Shown piece by piece: positions 1 through 8,698 of a stretch of 64,000 bases of DNA. How positions within the stretch are numbered: the stretch's first letter is position 1; each line of letters begins with the position of its first letter. This DNA comes from Candidatus Heimdallarchaeota archaeon (GTDB lineage: Archaea > Asgardarchaeota > Heimdallarchaeia > Heimdallarchaeales > Heimdallarchaeaceae). The position numbers were made by a program, and so were the translations under genes. The notes beneath the pieces are model-generated. The model searched no databases. It had not been told where the DNA came from and saw only the letters and a program-made list of their open reading frames with translations. The DNA lies in assembly GCA_030668875.1 (NCBI GenBank), contig DAOVER010000006.1, forward strand, positions 37,286 through 101,285, read 5' to 3'.

Positions 1-713
1 ATATTAAGGTTAACTGGGACTGGAAAGGTCAGTATTTCCGTGTTAAAGTACTCTGTTCTTTAGCTGGTGTTGCTACACAAATTTTAGTGAATGATATTGA
101 TACGTGTTCCAATATTTTAATGGATGTAGGAGATGGGGTCATTAGAGATCTTATCTCGCTTCCTAAAACTCATTATGAGAACATTGATACTGTACTAATA
201 TCTCATGGTCATTTCGATCATGTCGGAAGCATCTTTTCCCTTTTGGCTTTCTTTAGAATGCTTAATCGAAAGAAAAAACTGTGTATAATAGCTCCACCTA
301 AAGTCACAGAACTTCAAGGTTTGGTTAGAACTTTTCATGAAAGTTATGAAGATAGCACACCTTTCGAGTATGAGATCATTGAGATTGACTCAGAACTAAG
401 TATTCTAGATATTATTATCAAACCTTTTCCAGTTCAACATCGAGGTTCTCTTATTGGTGGTGATGAACTCCCTGAAATTCCTGCTATAGGTTTCAGTATC
501 AGTAAGAAAGAGGAAACTATTGTTTATACAGGCGATACTGGTTATTTTGAATTACTCAAATCTCACATCACAGGCGCAGATTTAGCTATTATAGAAGGTA
601 CACATAAGGGGGAGCCATCCAACTATCATCTCTCAGTTTCCCAAGCAAAGGAACTAGGAAAATTAGCTAAAAATCATCTCATTGTACATAAGATCCCAGA
701 AACGCATGGTTAG
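1..713 (+). CDS. MBL-fold metal-dependent hydrolase (5' end off the window)
   Basis: The frame is open from base 3 and no start codon is visible before the conserved region, so the gene begins at or just left of the window edge. The metal-binding motif SHGHFDHVGS (H-x-H-x-D-H) is clear, followed downstream by TGDTGYFE (metal-ligand Asp) and a C-terminal H-K-I-P-E-T-H. This is the layout of the metallo-beta-lactamase superfamily, which binds two metals (usually zinc) and hydrolyses esters, phosphodiesters or similar bonds. It ends ten bases before the convergent GNAT gene. The exact substrate cannot be read from the sequence; RNase Z-like and UlaG-like branches are both possible. Family call is firm, function open. 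Confidence 0.8.
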   Translation, partial: IKVNWDWKGQYFRVKVLCSLAGVATQILVNDIDTCSNILMDVGDGVIRDLISLPKTHYENIDTVLISHGHFDHVGSIFSLLAFFRMLNRKKKLCIIAPPKVTELQGLVRTFHESYEDSTPFEYEIIEIDSELSILDIIIKPFPVQHRGSLIGGDELPEIPAIGFSISKKEETIVYTGDTGYFELLKSHITGADLAIIEGTHKGEPSNYHLSVSQAKELGKLAKNHLIVHKIPETHG

Positions 714-723
714 AGAGGTAGTT

Positions 724-1800
724 TCAAGGTATTCCTAAGAGATGTTCTTGAATATAATACCAAGGAATATTTTCAATTTCTGCTTGTTTTAAGTTATCTT
801 TTAATCTTTGAGTTAAAGGATAAAACATGTATGCTATCTTTTCAAGCAGGAAGAAACCTGAATCTACCAAAGATTCTGAAATTGGTGAAGATTTCGGAAC
901 TACAGAAATAACTGTTGGTATGTTCTGTTCTTTGAGATACTCAATTGATTGGAGTACAAGTTGTCTCATCAACTGTTTCTGCTGTTTTCTACTTTCAACT
1001 GTAGCAAAAATATCTGAGATAATTCCTACAAATGGGTTGATTTTAGCAAAAGATGGCTGAAATATACTAACACGACATCCAGCAATTATTTTATCATTTA
1101 ACATAACCATTAGAGCTATTGGAAAGTTTTCATTTATAGAACAATTCTTTATCCATTCCCATTTTTCATGGGTTAAAGAAGCATATCCAAAATTGTCATC
1201 GAAACAGTTTTTCAGACTTCTTAAGAAAGAATCAATATCGGATTCATTAGCTAATTTTATTGGTAAATTTGACTTCTTATGAAAAATAGTTCGTGTTTTG
1301 GAGAGGGGCAATGAAAGAACAAGCAGCTTGTAGGGTAATTTGAAACCAGACCATGTTGCGGCATAATCTGTCATTCTAACCGCGACTGATGCTTGTTCTA
1401 CTTCTTGAAAGCCTAGTTTTGAATATATGTCTCTAGCATGATATTTAGGATCTGCAGATAGAAAAAGACCATCCAAGTCATTCTCTTTGGCATAATCTAT
1501 AGATCGGTTAATCATTATTTTTGCAATCCCTTTTCCCCTGTGATTAGGGTGTGTAGCTACATAATCAATAGCCAATAAATCCAATTCTTCCTTTTGAAAT
1601 CTTAACTTCCTTCTTGTTAATGTTGTATTAGCTATTATATCATTGTCTTTTTTAATAATGATGGAGCCCTCAAAATCAACTCCCGGTCTCTGAAAAATCG
1701 ATTGTTCAAAAAATGCATTATCATATTTTGTTTTAAAACATATGTTGATAAGAGAGGATATTTCTGGTAAATCCTTCAGATTGTAACTACAAATCTTCAT
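724..1800 (-). CDS. GNAT-family N-acetyltransferase, probably two tandem GNAT domains
   Basis: The first half has the acetyl-CoA binding signature VATHPNHRGKGIAKIM (motif A, R/Q-x-x-G-x-G/A) around residues 90-105, typical of GNAT enzymes that move an acetyl group from acetyl-CoA to an amine. The second half (about residues 190-350) has a similar alternation of strands and helices and may be a degenerate second GNAT domain, as in Eis-like proteins. I use the ATG at 1800; a GTG at 1821 would add seven residues, and neither has a clear Shine-Dalgarno. The gene is convergent with the MBL gene and divergent from the small GTPase gene. Substrate unknown. Confidence 0.75.
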   Translation of the reverse strand: MKICSYNLKDLPEISSLINICFKTKYDNAFFEQSIFQRPGVDFEGSIIIKKDNDIIANTTLTRRKLRFQKEELDLLAIDYVATHPNHRGKGIAKIMINRSIDYAKENDLDGLFLSADPKYHARDIYSKLGFQEVEQASVAVRMTDYAATWSGFKLPYKLLVLSLPLSKTRTIFHKKSNLPIKLANESDIDSFLRSLKNCFDDNFGYASLTHEKWEWIKNCSINENFPIALMVMLNDKIIAGCRVSIFQPSFAKINPFVGIISDIFATVESRKQQKQLMRQLVLQSIEYLKEQNIPTVISVVPKSSPISESLVDSGFFLLEKIAYMFYPLTQRLKDNLKQAEIENIPWYYIQEHLLGIP

Positions 1801-1889
1801 TATTCTAACAAGAATCTTCACTTTAATAAAATCTCGTTAAGAAGCTTATCAATTTGATACAAAACAATATTTAAAAAAATAAGGCACAT

Positions 1890-1900
1890 GTTTTTATACC
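1890..1900 (+). promoter_or_regulatory. Probable TATA box of the small GTPase gene
   Basis: TTTTTATACC lies about 30 bases upstream of the ATG at 1927, the position expected for an archaeal TATA box with a very short leader. No clear BRE was recognised. Confidence 0.4.
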
Positions 1901-1926
1901 ATTAAAAATCACTGTAGGCTGATAAT

Positions 1927-2625
1927 ATGTCTGATAAAAAGAAATCTCCGAAGAAGTCTGGTGTGGAGTCAGATAAAGGGGTGGTTCTCTTTAAAGACAA
2001 TATTAAGAAACATGCAAAAGAGGAAAAAGACACCACCGAAACTGAAGATCAAAGCACTGAATCAAAACAAGCTAGCGAGTATATGATAAAACTAGTTTTA
2101 ATTGGCGATTCTGCTGTAGGAAAAACTTCAATTCGAAATAATTATTTGGGTCTAGGGTTTGAAAAAGAACACATGACAACACTAGGGGCGGATTTTGCCG
2201 CAACCACAAAAACTGTAGATGATTACCAGATCAAATATCAGATTTGGGATCTAGCTGGGCAACCTATGTTTAAAAATGTTCGTCCACGATTTTTTAAGGG
2301 GTGTTTTGGTGCTTTAGCTGTATTTGACATTACAAGAAAAGAAACCTTTCATAACCTTACAAATTGGATTCAAGAACTGTATCAATTTAGTGGAAGAGGC
2401 GTAGTTCCTGTTATTATTCTTTCAAACAAGATGGATCTTGGGGATCATGCTGTCTCAGTGGAAGAGGCTCAGGAGTTCATTGAAGAGCTCAACAAGAACA
2501 CAACAGAACATAAAGTCGAAAACTTCTTTCTTGAAACATCTGCAAAAACTGGTCAAAACATTGATGAAGCATTTCGAATTCTTGGTGAATATATCGTTGA
2601 ACGATATTCTTCAGATAACGATTAA
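1927..2625 (+). CDS. Rab/Ras-like small GTPase
   Basis: All five G motifs are present: GDSAVGKT (residues 60-67, P-loop), Thr around 85 (switch I), WDLAGQ (107-112, with the catalytic Gln), NKMD (167-170) and SAK (205-207). The pattern fits the Rab/Ras branch of the Ras superfamily, which cycles between GTP and GDP states and is greatly expanded in Asgard archaea. The first ~50 residues form an extra, highly charged Lys/Glu-rich tail that is probably disordered. The C-terminus lacks the cysteine needed for prenylation, so any membrane attachment must use another route. It is a single-gene unit between the divergent GNAT gene and a convergent small membrane protein. Family certain, effectors unknown. 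Confidence 0.95.
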   Translation: MSDKKKSPKKSGVESDKGVVLFKDNIKKHAKEEKDTTETEDQSTESKQASEYMIKLVLIGDSAVGKTSIRNNYLGLGFEKEHMTTLGADFAATTKTVDDYQIKYQIWDLAGQPMFKNVRPRFFKGCFGALAVFDITRKETFHNLTNWIQELYQFSGRGVVPVIILSNKMDLGDHAVSVEEAQEFIEELNKNTTEHKVENFFLETSAKTGQNIDEAFRILGEYIVERYSSDND

Positions 2626-2640
2626 AAATAAGTAATTTCC

Positions 2641-2841
2641 TTAGATTATTTTCATAGTATATGCAACAATCAAAACTATTTCACATGCAACAAGTATTAA
2701 TCCTGCAATTAGATGCCCTTCAAATAAACTCACGATTGCACTAGCCCCATTAAGCAGTATTCCAAAAATAATAAATAAATCATCAACTGAGGAAATTATT
2801 TCTTTCCACTTCTTTTTTATATTACCATTTGTGGTATTCAA
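2641..2841 (-). CDS. Small two-helix membrane protein, hypothetical
   Basis: A 66-residue ORF with a basic N-terminal stretch (KKKWK) and two hydrophobic segments (about residues 22-42 and 44-64), each long enough to span a membrane. It must start at TTG (2841), because no ATG or GTG occurs before the first segment, and there is no strong Shine-Dalgarno. It is convergent with the small GTPase gene. I do not recognise a family. The amphipathic pattern makes it plausible as a real gene, but it could be spurious. Confidence 0.4.
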   Translation of the reverse strand: MNTTNGNIKKKWKEIISSVDDLFIIFGILLNGASAIVSLFEGHLIAGLILVACEIVLIVAYTMKII

Positions 2842-3158
2842 AAGATTTACTTCCGCTTATCGCCTACTTATCGTTATAGTATCCTTCGGCTTTATATCTA
2901 TTTTCATAACCATTATTCAGTTTTAAAGAACTTCGATGGAATTATAACAGTAAAAACATATGACTGAATCGCCAAATTTATTCTTTTTTTACTGATTACA
3001 AAAAGCATAAGTACATACTTGAAAATACGCAAATATTGTGATTACAAACAATGCCATTTAACTAGCAAAGTAATCTTTTTAAACAAGGATTGTTCCCGAG
3101 ACACTGAAGAAGCACTATAGAGCTCTCTCTAGCGTTAAAACAAAAATGAGTGAATAAT
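2842..3158. other. Intergenic region with the promoter of the S19e operon
   Basis: About 315 bases without an ORF. A TTTTTAAAC stretch near 3076-3084 is a possible TATA box for the operon that starts at 3159. I see no RNA gene or repeat. Confidence 0.35.
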
Positions 3159-3623
3159 ATGCCAACAGCTTATGATGTACCAGCTGATATGTTAATTTCA
3201 AGAATTGTAGAAGAGTTAAAGAAAGAAACAGAAATAAAACCACCAGAATGGGCTAAATTTGCAAAAACTGGAGTTCATAAAGAAAGCGCTCCCTCTCAAC
3301 ATGATTGGTGGTATATTAGAGCTGCTTCTATCTTGAGAAAAATATATTTCAATGGTCCAATTGGTGTTTCTAAACTTCGAATTGCCTATGGTGGACGCAA
3401 TAGAAGAGGTGTCAAACCTGAACACTTTGCTAGAGGAAGTGGTGCAGTTATTCGCAAGGTGTTACAACAACTTGAAAAATCAGGCTATATTCAAAAGCAA
3501 AGCGGTCTTGGAAGTAAAAGTAGGGTCACAATAGGTCGCGTTATTACTTCTAAAGGTCATTCTTTCGTTGATAAGCTTTCTTCAGAGATCAAAAGACAGA
3601 TTCCTGAATTAGAGAGATATTAA
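3159..3623 (+). CDS. rps19e: 30S ribosomal protein S19e
   Basis: The protein opens with MPTAYDVPADMLI, the usual start of archaeal S19e, and continues with the family's basic core (GGRNRRGVKPEHF). S19e is a small-subunit protein of archaea and eukaryotes involved in 18S/16S maturation. I choose the ATG at 3159 rather than the upstream GTG at 3150 because GAGTGA lies at normal spacing just ahead of it and because this start matches the family. It is the first gene of a long co-directional cluster, as in many archaea. Confidence 0.93.
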   Translation: MPTAYDVPADMLISRIVEELKKETEIKPPEWAKFAKTGVHKESAPSQHDWWYIRAASILRKIYFNGPIGVSKLRIAYGGRNRRGVKPEHFARGSGAVIRKVLQQLEKSGYIQKQSGLGSKSRVTIGRVITSKGHSFVDKLSSEIKRQIPELERY

Positions 3624-3688
3624 ATTACAATTAATAATACAATAAAAAACAAAACATTAGTAGCTGACCAATAGGAGATGTTAAGCAG

Positions 3689-4027
3689 ATGTATAATGAT
3701 GAAGAATTGGAAGCTATAAGACAAAGAAAACTTGCTCAAATGCAAGAACAACAAATAGCGTCACAAGCTCAAGAAGAGCAACAAGCAACTCTTGAAGCTC
3801 AGAAGCAATCAATACTACGTCAAATTCTTACTGAAAAAGCTAGACAAAGGCTTGCTAATGTTAAACTTGTCCGTCCTCAAGTTGCTGAAGCTGTAGAATT
3901 AAGATTAATTCAAATTGCACAGCAAGGAGGAGTAAAAGAAAAAATCAATGATGAACAACTAAAAGAGACCCTTCGTAAAATCCAAGGACAAAAACGAGAG
4001 ACAAAAGTAGATATAAGGCGATTATAA
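3689..4027 (+). CDS. PDCD5/TFAR19-family DNA-binding protein
   Basis: At 112 residues this matches the length of archaeal PDCD5-family proteins. It has a Gln/Glu-rich N-terminal helix (residues 5-50), then a compact helical core with VRPQVAEAVELRLIQIA and the terminal TKVDIRR motif. Family members bind nucleic acid and, in eukaryotes, associate with TIP60 and the chaperonin; the archaeal role is unsettled. Its stop codon overlaps the L39e start by one base (TAATG), so the two are translationally coupled. Confidence 0.9.
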   Translation: MYNDEELEAIRQRKLAQMQEQQIASQAQEEQQATLEAQKQSILRQILTEKARQRLANVKLVRPQVAEAVELRLIQIAQQGGVKEKINDEQLKETLRKIQGQKRETKVDIRRL

Positions 4028-4182
4028 TGGCAAGATATAGAAATTTATCACGAAAATTGAGATATGCGAAGGAAATGAAAACCAACAACCCCGTACCCAG
4101 CTGGTGTGTTATTAGAACAAATCGTCGCTTTCGTAATCATCCTAAACGTAGAAAATGGCGTTCAACTAGAATAAAAAGATAA
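4027..4182 (+). CDS. rpl39e: 50S ribosomal protein L39e
   Basis: A 51-residue, very basic ORF starting at the ATG that overlaps the PDCD5 stop. It carries the family signature NPVPSWCVIRTNRRFR followed by an Arg/Lys-rich tail. L39e lines the exit tunnel of archaeal and eukaryotic large subunits. It is easily missed because of its size. The gene order PDCD5-L39e-L31e-aIF6 is the common archaeal arrangement and supports the call. Confidence 0.95.
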   Translation: MARYRNLSRKLRYAKEMKTNNPVPSWCVIRTNRRFRNHPKRRKWRSTRIKR

Positions 4183-4195
4183 GGAGTTATAGAAT

Positions 4196-4636
4196 ATGTC
4201 TCAAGAAGCTATCGAAAGTATTTTTACCATTCCATTTTACCCAAAATTAAATAAAACAGCACCCTATAAGAGGACACCAAAAGCCGTTAGAATGTTAAAG
4301 GCTTTTATCATTAAACACACTAAAGCTGATTTTGTTGTGATTACTAATGAATTAAATGAATTTCTTTGGGAAAGAGGTATTAGAAAACCTCCAAGAAAGG
4401 TCAAAGTTCGTGCTATTGTTGAAACTATCGAAGAAGAAAAAATAGCAACCATTGAACTAATTCATGAAAAAGTTGACATTTCTGCTCGTCCTGATCTAGA
4501 AGGCATTTCATTACCAGGAGAACTTGAAGAAGAAGATGAAGAAGATGAAGAAGAAGATGATTCCTCTATTTCTGAAGAGCTTTTGGAAGAGGCCGTAACA
4601 GAAGAGCAAGAAGAAGAAAAGGAGAAAGAAAAATAG
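4196..4636 (+). CDS. rpl31e: 50S ribosomal protein L31e with a long acidic C-terminal tail
   Basis: Residues 1-90 are typical L31e (Y-K-R-T-P-K-A-V-R motif, then a W-E-R-G-I-R-K-P-P-R segment). L31e sits at the tunnel exit of the archaeal/eukaryotic large subunit. AAGGAG lies upstream of the ATG. Unusually, residues 108-146 form an almost uninterrupted Glu/Asp tail, making the protein clearly longer than ordinary archaeal L31e (about 80-100 residues). The tail is in frame and codon use looks unchanged, so it appears to be real coding sequence. Confidence 0.93.
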   Translation: MSQEAIESIFTIPFYPKLNKTAPYKRTPKAVRMLKAFIIKHTKADFVVITNELNEFLWERGIRKPPRKVKVRAIVETIEEEKIATIELIHEKVDISARPDLEGISLPGELEEEDEEDEEEDDSSISEELLEEAVTEEQEEEKEKEK

Positions 4637-4670
4637 AACTCCTTCCTCTATTTTTTTGAGGGTGAAAAAT

Positions 4671-5345
4671 TTGGATATAGCAAAAACAACCATTCTAGGG
4701 AATTCCAGTTTAGGTATTTTTGCCTTATCCACAGAGAAATTTTCCATTGTCCCACAAGGAACAAAGGAAAATAGAATTGAACTAATTAAGAATACATTAG
4801 GAACAAAAATAGTTCAAACAACCATAGCGAGTTCTGTTCTAGTAGGCACTTTAGCTGTAGGCAATTCAAGATCATTACTGATTCCTCAAAATGTTACCCA
4901 GAAAGAAAAGCAACAAATCGTTGAGGTACTAGATGGTGAAATTGACATTATTGAGGTAGAAAGCAAATATACTGCGTTGGGAAATCTTATTGTTATGAAT
5001 GATAAGGGGGCAATAATCAGTGAGATGTTTGAAAAAAACATACGAAATCAGATACAAGATAGCCTTGGTATAGAAACTATCGTTGGCTCTATGCTTGGAT
5101 CACCTCTCGTTGGAAGTATTGCTATGAGTACAAATAGAGGAGCTTTGGTGCATCCTCTCCTTTCTGAAGAAGAAATAAGTGAAATATCCTCAATCCTAAA
5201 AGTACGAACAGATGTTTGTACTATTAACAGAGGCATACCTTATCCTAGAGTAGGTATGCTTTCTAATACAAAGGGGGCTGTCATTGGATCCGATAGTACA
5301 GGTCCAGAAAGCATGAGAATCTTTGAAGTTTTACTTGCTCCCTGA
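4671..5345 (+). CDS. eif6: Translation initiation factor aIF6
   Basis: About 224 residues with the pseudo-symmetric repeats of the IF6 family (five-fold pentein propeller): repeated G-x-x-V-G-x-L/M-A segments such as VLVGTLAVGNSRSLLIP and GSPLVGSIAMSTNRGALVHP. aIF6 binds the large subunit and prevents premature joining of subunits. A perfect GAGGGTGA Shine-Dalgarno at 4658-4665 sits five bases before the TTG at 4671, so I place the start there rather than at the upstream TTG/GTG codons within the Shine-Dalgarno. It follows L31e closely in the same operon. Confidence 0.93.
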   Translation: MDIAKTTILGNSSLGIFALSTEKFSIVPQGTKENRIELIKNTLGTKIVQTTIASSVLVGTLAVGNSRSLLIPQNVTQKEKQQIVEVLDGEIDIIEVESKYTALGNLIVMNDKGAIISEMFEKNIRNQIQDSLGIETIVGSMLGSPLVGSIAMSTNRGALVHPLLSEEEISEISSILKVRTDVCTINRGIPYPRVGMLSNTKGAVIGSDSTGPESMRIFEVLLAP

Positions 5346-5414
5346 CAACTATCAATTCAAAAAGTTGAAAAAGCCTTTTAACAAACACCAAATGTTAATG
5401 CGTGGTGAACATAG

Positions 5415-5684
5415 ATGAGTTCTGTAAAAACATTCCACATTCGTGGAGAATTTAAAAAGAGAAAAGATAAAATTCCTTTCGGTAAATATGTAAGAGCGTT
5501 GAATGTAGAAGATGCCCTAGAAGTGGTTTATTCGATTGTTGGAAGCAAACATAGGGTAAAAAGAAATATGATTTACATTAATGCAAAAGACATTAAGGAA
5601 ATAACAAACCCTGAAAATATCAAAGATATCATCGTAAAAACCTTTGCAACTGAAGACGATTTAGCATTACCAAAAAGAAAGTGA
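5415..5684 (+). CDS. rpl18a: 50S ribosomal protein L18a/LX (L20e)
   Basis: An 89-residue protein opening with FHIRGEFKKRK and carrying GSKHRVKRNMIYI, both diagnostic of the archaeal LX/L18Ae family, a large-subunit protein. It lies between aIF6 and prefoldin alpha, its usual archaeal place. Its terminal bases supply the GTGA used as Shine-Dalgarno by the next gene. Confidence 0.92.
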   Translation: MSSVKTFHIRGEFKKRKDKIPFGKYVRALNVEDALEVVYSIVGSKHRVKRNMIYINAKDIKEITNPENIKDIIVKTFATEDDLALPKRK

Positions 5685-5689
5685 GATAA

Positions 5690-6118
5690 TTGACAGAAAA
5701 ATTACCTTCAGACAAAATTTCTAAGGAAGAAGTCAATAATTTACTCTTAGCTGCCCAACAGCTGGAACAACAAGCAACAAGATACAACCAACAAATTGAG
5801 ATATTGAATAGCTATTATAGTGAGATTCAAACCTCAGAACAAACTTTGGTGGAATTAAAAGGTGCTAAGAATGATCAGCAAATGTTGCTACCAATTGGTG
5901 CGGGTAATTTTATTTATACAACCATTAAGGACGCTGAAAAGGTAATTGTCACTATCGGAGCGGGAATTCACAGTGAAAAATCACTTGATGAAGCTATTGA
6001 TGGAGTTAAGAAAAAGAAATCTGAGGTCGAGAATCAGTTGTCTCAGATTAAAGCTAGTTATAATGAGGTACTTGAACGCCTGAGGGAAATTGACAGAATC
6101 GTAAAATCTGTCATGTAA
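5690..6118 (+). CDS. pfdA: Prefoldin subunit alpha
   Basis: At 142 residues it has the prefoldin alpha layout: two long heptad-rich coiled coils (about residues 10-55 and 98-140) joined by a beta-hairpin region with MLLPIGAGNFIY and VTIGAG. Prefoldin alpha forms the hexamer with beta subunits and hands unfolded proteins to the chaperonin. It starts at TTG (5690), preceded by GTGA at correct spacing inside the end of the L18a gene. The neighbours L18a and FtsY match the conserved archaeal order. Confidence 0.93.
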   Translation: MTEKLPSDKISKEEVNNLLLAAQQLEQQATRYNQQIEILNSYYSEIQTSEQTLVELKGAKNDQQMLLPIGAGNFIYTTIKDAEKVIVTIGAGIHSEKSLDEAIDGVKKKKSEVENQLSQIKASYNEVLERLREIDRIVKSVM

Positions 6119-6127
6119 TTCTAGAGG

Positions 6128-7051
6128 ATGGGGTTTTGTTTGTTTGATCAGCTAAGAAAAAACGTTTCGAAGTTAATTAAAAAAATTACAATTACAGATG
6201 TTTCTCCTAAATCTGTTGCTAAAATCACAAAAGAATTGAAGGATATTCTGATAAAAAATGAAGTTGCAGTAGCAACAGCTGATGCAATATGTGATAATCT
6301 GACCTCAATTCTTCTACAAACGGAACACACACGTTTTTCTAATCCAAAACCTTTAGTTCTGAGTGCTTTAAGAGAAGTTCTGCTCGATATCCTATCACCA
6401 AAAAAGAAAGTTGATTTACTAGGAATGGTAGAAGAGTCGAAGAACAACAAAAACACTTTAACTATCGCCTTTTTCGGTGTAAATGGTGTTGGGAAAACAC
6501 TCTCAATTGCAAAACTCGGGAAGATGTTACAAGAGAAAGGATATTCCTGCGTATTTGCTGCAGGGGATACATTTAGGGCAGGAAGTATCCAACAACTTCA
6601 GCAACATGGCGAGAAGCTAGGCATACGAGTTATTGCTCAAAAATATGGCTCCGATGCAGCAGCAGTTGCCTTTGATGCAGTAAACCACGCAATCGTAAAA
6701 AAGATTGATGTAGTTTTAATTGACACAGCAGGACGAATTGAAACAAGTTCAAACTTAATGGCTGAATTGCAAAAGATTTGTAAAGTTGTAGAACCTGATC
6801 TAAAGATATTTGTTGGAGACGCATTAACTGGAAATGCACTTGTTTCACAAGTTAAGTTGTTCAATGAAAAAATAGGGATTGATGCTTCAATTTTAAATAA
6901 AATAGACGCTGATGTAAAGGGAGGAGCAGCTGTCTCAGTGACACATATAAGCAACAGGCCAATAATTTTCTTAGGTAAGGGGCAAGGATATAAGGATATA
7001 GAGCTTTTTTCTCCTGAATTTATTGTAAATAATATAATCCCTGTAAAATAA
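6128..7051 (+). CDS. ftsY: Signal recognition particle receptor FtsY
   Basis: The SRP-type GTPase motifs are all visible: GVNGVGKT (P-loop), DTFRAGSIQQL, DTAGR, and NKIDADVKGGAAV. A short helical N domain occupies roughly the first 95 residues. FtsY docks the SRP-ribosome complex on the membrane. The start is uncertain: ATG at 6128 has little room for a Shine-Dalgarno, whereas TTG at 6140 would give M-F-D-Q-L, a typical FtsY beginning, with GGATGGGG upstream. At about 305 residues it lacks the long acidic A domain seen in many bacteria. It is the last gene of the ribosomal/secretion operon. Confidence 0.94.
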   Translation: MGFCLFDQLRKNVSKLIKKITITDVSPKSVAKITKELKDILIKNEVAVATADAICDNLTSILLQTEHTRFSNPKPLVLSALREVLLDILSPKKKVDLLGMVEESKNNKNTLTIAFFGVNGVGKTLSIAKLGKMLQEKGYSCVFAAGDTFRAGSIQQLQQHGEKLGIRVIAQKYGSDAAAVAFDAVNHAIVKKIDVVLIDTAGRIETSSNLMAELQKICKVVEPDLKIFVGDALTGNALVSQVKLFNEKIGIDASILNKIDADVKGGAAVSVTHISNRPIIFLGKGQGYKDIELFSPEFIVNNIIPVK

Positions 7052-7152
7052 TTTTTAGATTTATTCTTTTCCTACTTCTGCATGTCATTTACATAACATT
7101 GTATTTGAAAGCTTATAAAACAAAATAAAGTAAAAATAAAAAAGAAAAGAAG

Positions 7153-8439
7153 TTATTTCTTTGGTGTTACTTTCTTAACGATGCCGACAGCAACGGTTTG
7201 ACCCATATCTCTGACAGCAAATCTGCCTAATGCTGGAAATTCACTATATTGTTCAATGACCATATCACGGGTTGGAATAAGAACTACTTCAGCAGCATCT
7301 CCATTCTTAAGGAAGTCTGGATTATCTACCTTTCCTTCTTTCGATTGTTTCATGTTTAATTTAGCAAATCTGATGGCTACTTGAGCAGTTCCACAATGAA
7401 CTACTGGAGTGTATCCAACAGCAATTACAGAAGGATGTCTAATAACTTGAACTGTAGCAACTAATTCTTGTGCGATAGTAGGTGGGTTCTTAACATGTCC
7501 TACAACGTCTCCTCTATGTGCATCTTGTTTTGTCAATCCTTTACAGCTAAATCCGATGTTATCACCAGGAATAGCTTCTGAAATTTCTTCATGATGCATT
7601 TCAATTGACATAACCGCTGCTTTCTTTCCAGTTGGTTGGAAGATTACTTCTTCTTTTGGTTTAAGTACACCACTTTCAACACGTCCTACAGGAACTGTTC
7701 CAATACCAGTAATGGTATAAACATCTTGGACAGGTAATCTTAGAGGTTTATCAGTGGGTTTATCAGGGACTGTAAATGTGTCAAGTGCTTCCAAGAGAGT
7801 TAGTCCTTTGTACCAGGCCATTTTATCAGATGACTCACCGAGATTATCTCCGAGCATTCCACTAACTGGGACGAAATTGATTTTTGAAATATCAAAACCG
7901 AAAAGTTTTAGGTTTCTACCCATTTCTTCAGAAATTTCGTTATAACGTTCTTCCTTATAATCAGCTAGATCCATTTTGTTAACTGCAACGATAAGTTGGC
8001 TAACACCTAATGTCTTAGCGAGTAAAGCATGTTCTCTTGTTTGTCCAGTAGTACTAATACCGGCTTCAAATTCTCCAGTACCAGCACTTATTACTAAGAT
8101 TGCTGCGTCAGCTTGTGATGTTCCTGTAATCATGTTCTTGACGAAATCTCGGTGTCCTGGAGCATCAATTATAGTATAATAGTATTTCTTGGTTTCGAAT
8201 TTATAAAACGCAAGATCTATTGTAACTCCTCTTTCTCGCTCTTCTTTCAACTTGTCTAATACCCAAGCAAATTTGAAACTACCTCTACCAATTAACTCAG
8301 CTTCTTTCTCAAATTTTTCGATTTCTCGATCGCTTATGGTTCCACAAACATAGAGTAAGTGGCCAGTCATTGTAGATTTACCATGGTCGACATGACCAAT
8401 AATTACTAGATTCAAATGAGGTTTTCCTTTTGAGCTCAT
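7153..8439 (-). CDS. tuf: Translation elongation factor 1-alpha
   Basis: A full-length archaeal/eukaryotic-type EF-1A of 428 residues: GHVDHGKS (residues 12-19) P-loop, [12 protein letters not shown], then beta-barrel domains II and III ending with the [14 protein letters not shown] block. It delivers aminoacyl-tRNA to the ribosome. It stands alone on the minus strand, convergent with FtsY; S10, which often accompanies it, is about 25 kb away here. Confidence 0.97.
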   Translation of the reverse strand: MSSKGKPHLNLVIIGHVDHGKSTMTGHLLYVCGTISDREIEKFEKEAELIGRGSFKFAWVLDKLKEERERGVTIDLAFYKFETKKYYYTIIDAPGHRDFVKNMITGTSQADAAILVISAGTGEFEAGISTTGQTREHALLAKTLGVSQLIVAVNKMDLADYKEERYNEISEEMGRNLKLFGFDISKINFVPVSGMLGDNLGESSDKMAWYKGLTLLEALDTFTVPDKPTDKPLRLPVQDVYTITGIGTVPVGRVESGVLKPKEEVIFQPTGKKAAVMSIEMHHEEISEAIPGDNIGFSCKGLTKQDAHRGDVVGHVKNPPTIAQELVATVQVIRHPSVIAVGYTPVVHCGTAQVAIRFAKLNMKQSKEGKVDNPDFLKNGDAAEVVLIPTRDMVIEQYSEFPALGRFAVRDMGQTVAVGIVKKVTPKK

Positions 8440-8698
8440 TATATTTACACCTTTTTTCTATTAGCAGTACTAATATTTTGTTTGTGCTTTAATAGATTTC
8501 CCATGCTGGATTTTTAAAAGCGTTTTGGTTTGGTTGTTTTTCATGAATAATAAATTCTTTTGTAAAACACATTTTATGAGGTGAATCTCAAGGGTTTATT
8601 AAGCTTTAACGCAAAGAAATAGACTTAAATTGCCATTACTAATAAAAAGTTGAAATCTGAAAAATAGAAGAGAAGAAAAAGAAATAAATTGTTGCAGA
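8440..8698 (-). promoter_or_regulatory. Upstream region of EF-1A
   Basis: On the minus strand CTTTTAAAAATCC (about 8507-8519) is a plausible TATA box some 70 bases upstream of the EF-1A start. This 259-base gap also holds the 3' side of the aglB gene. No ORF or RNA gene is visible. Confidence 0.35.
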
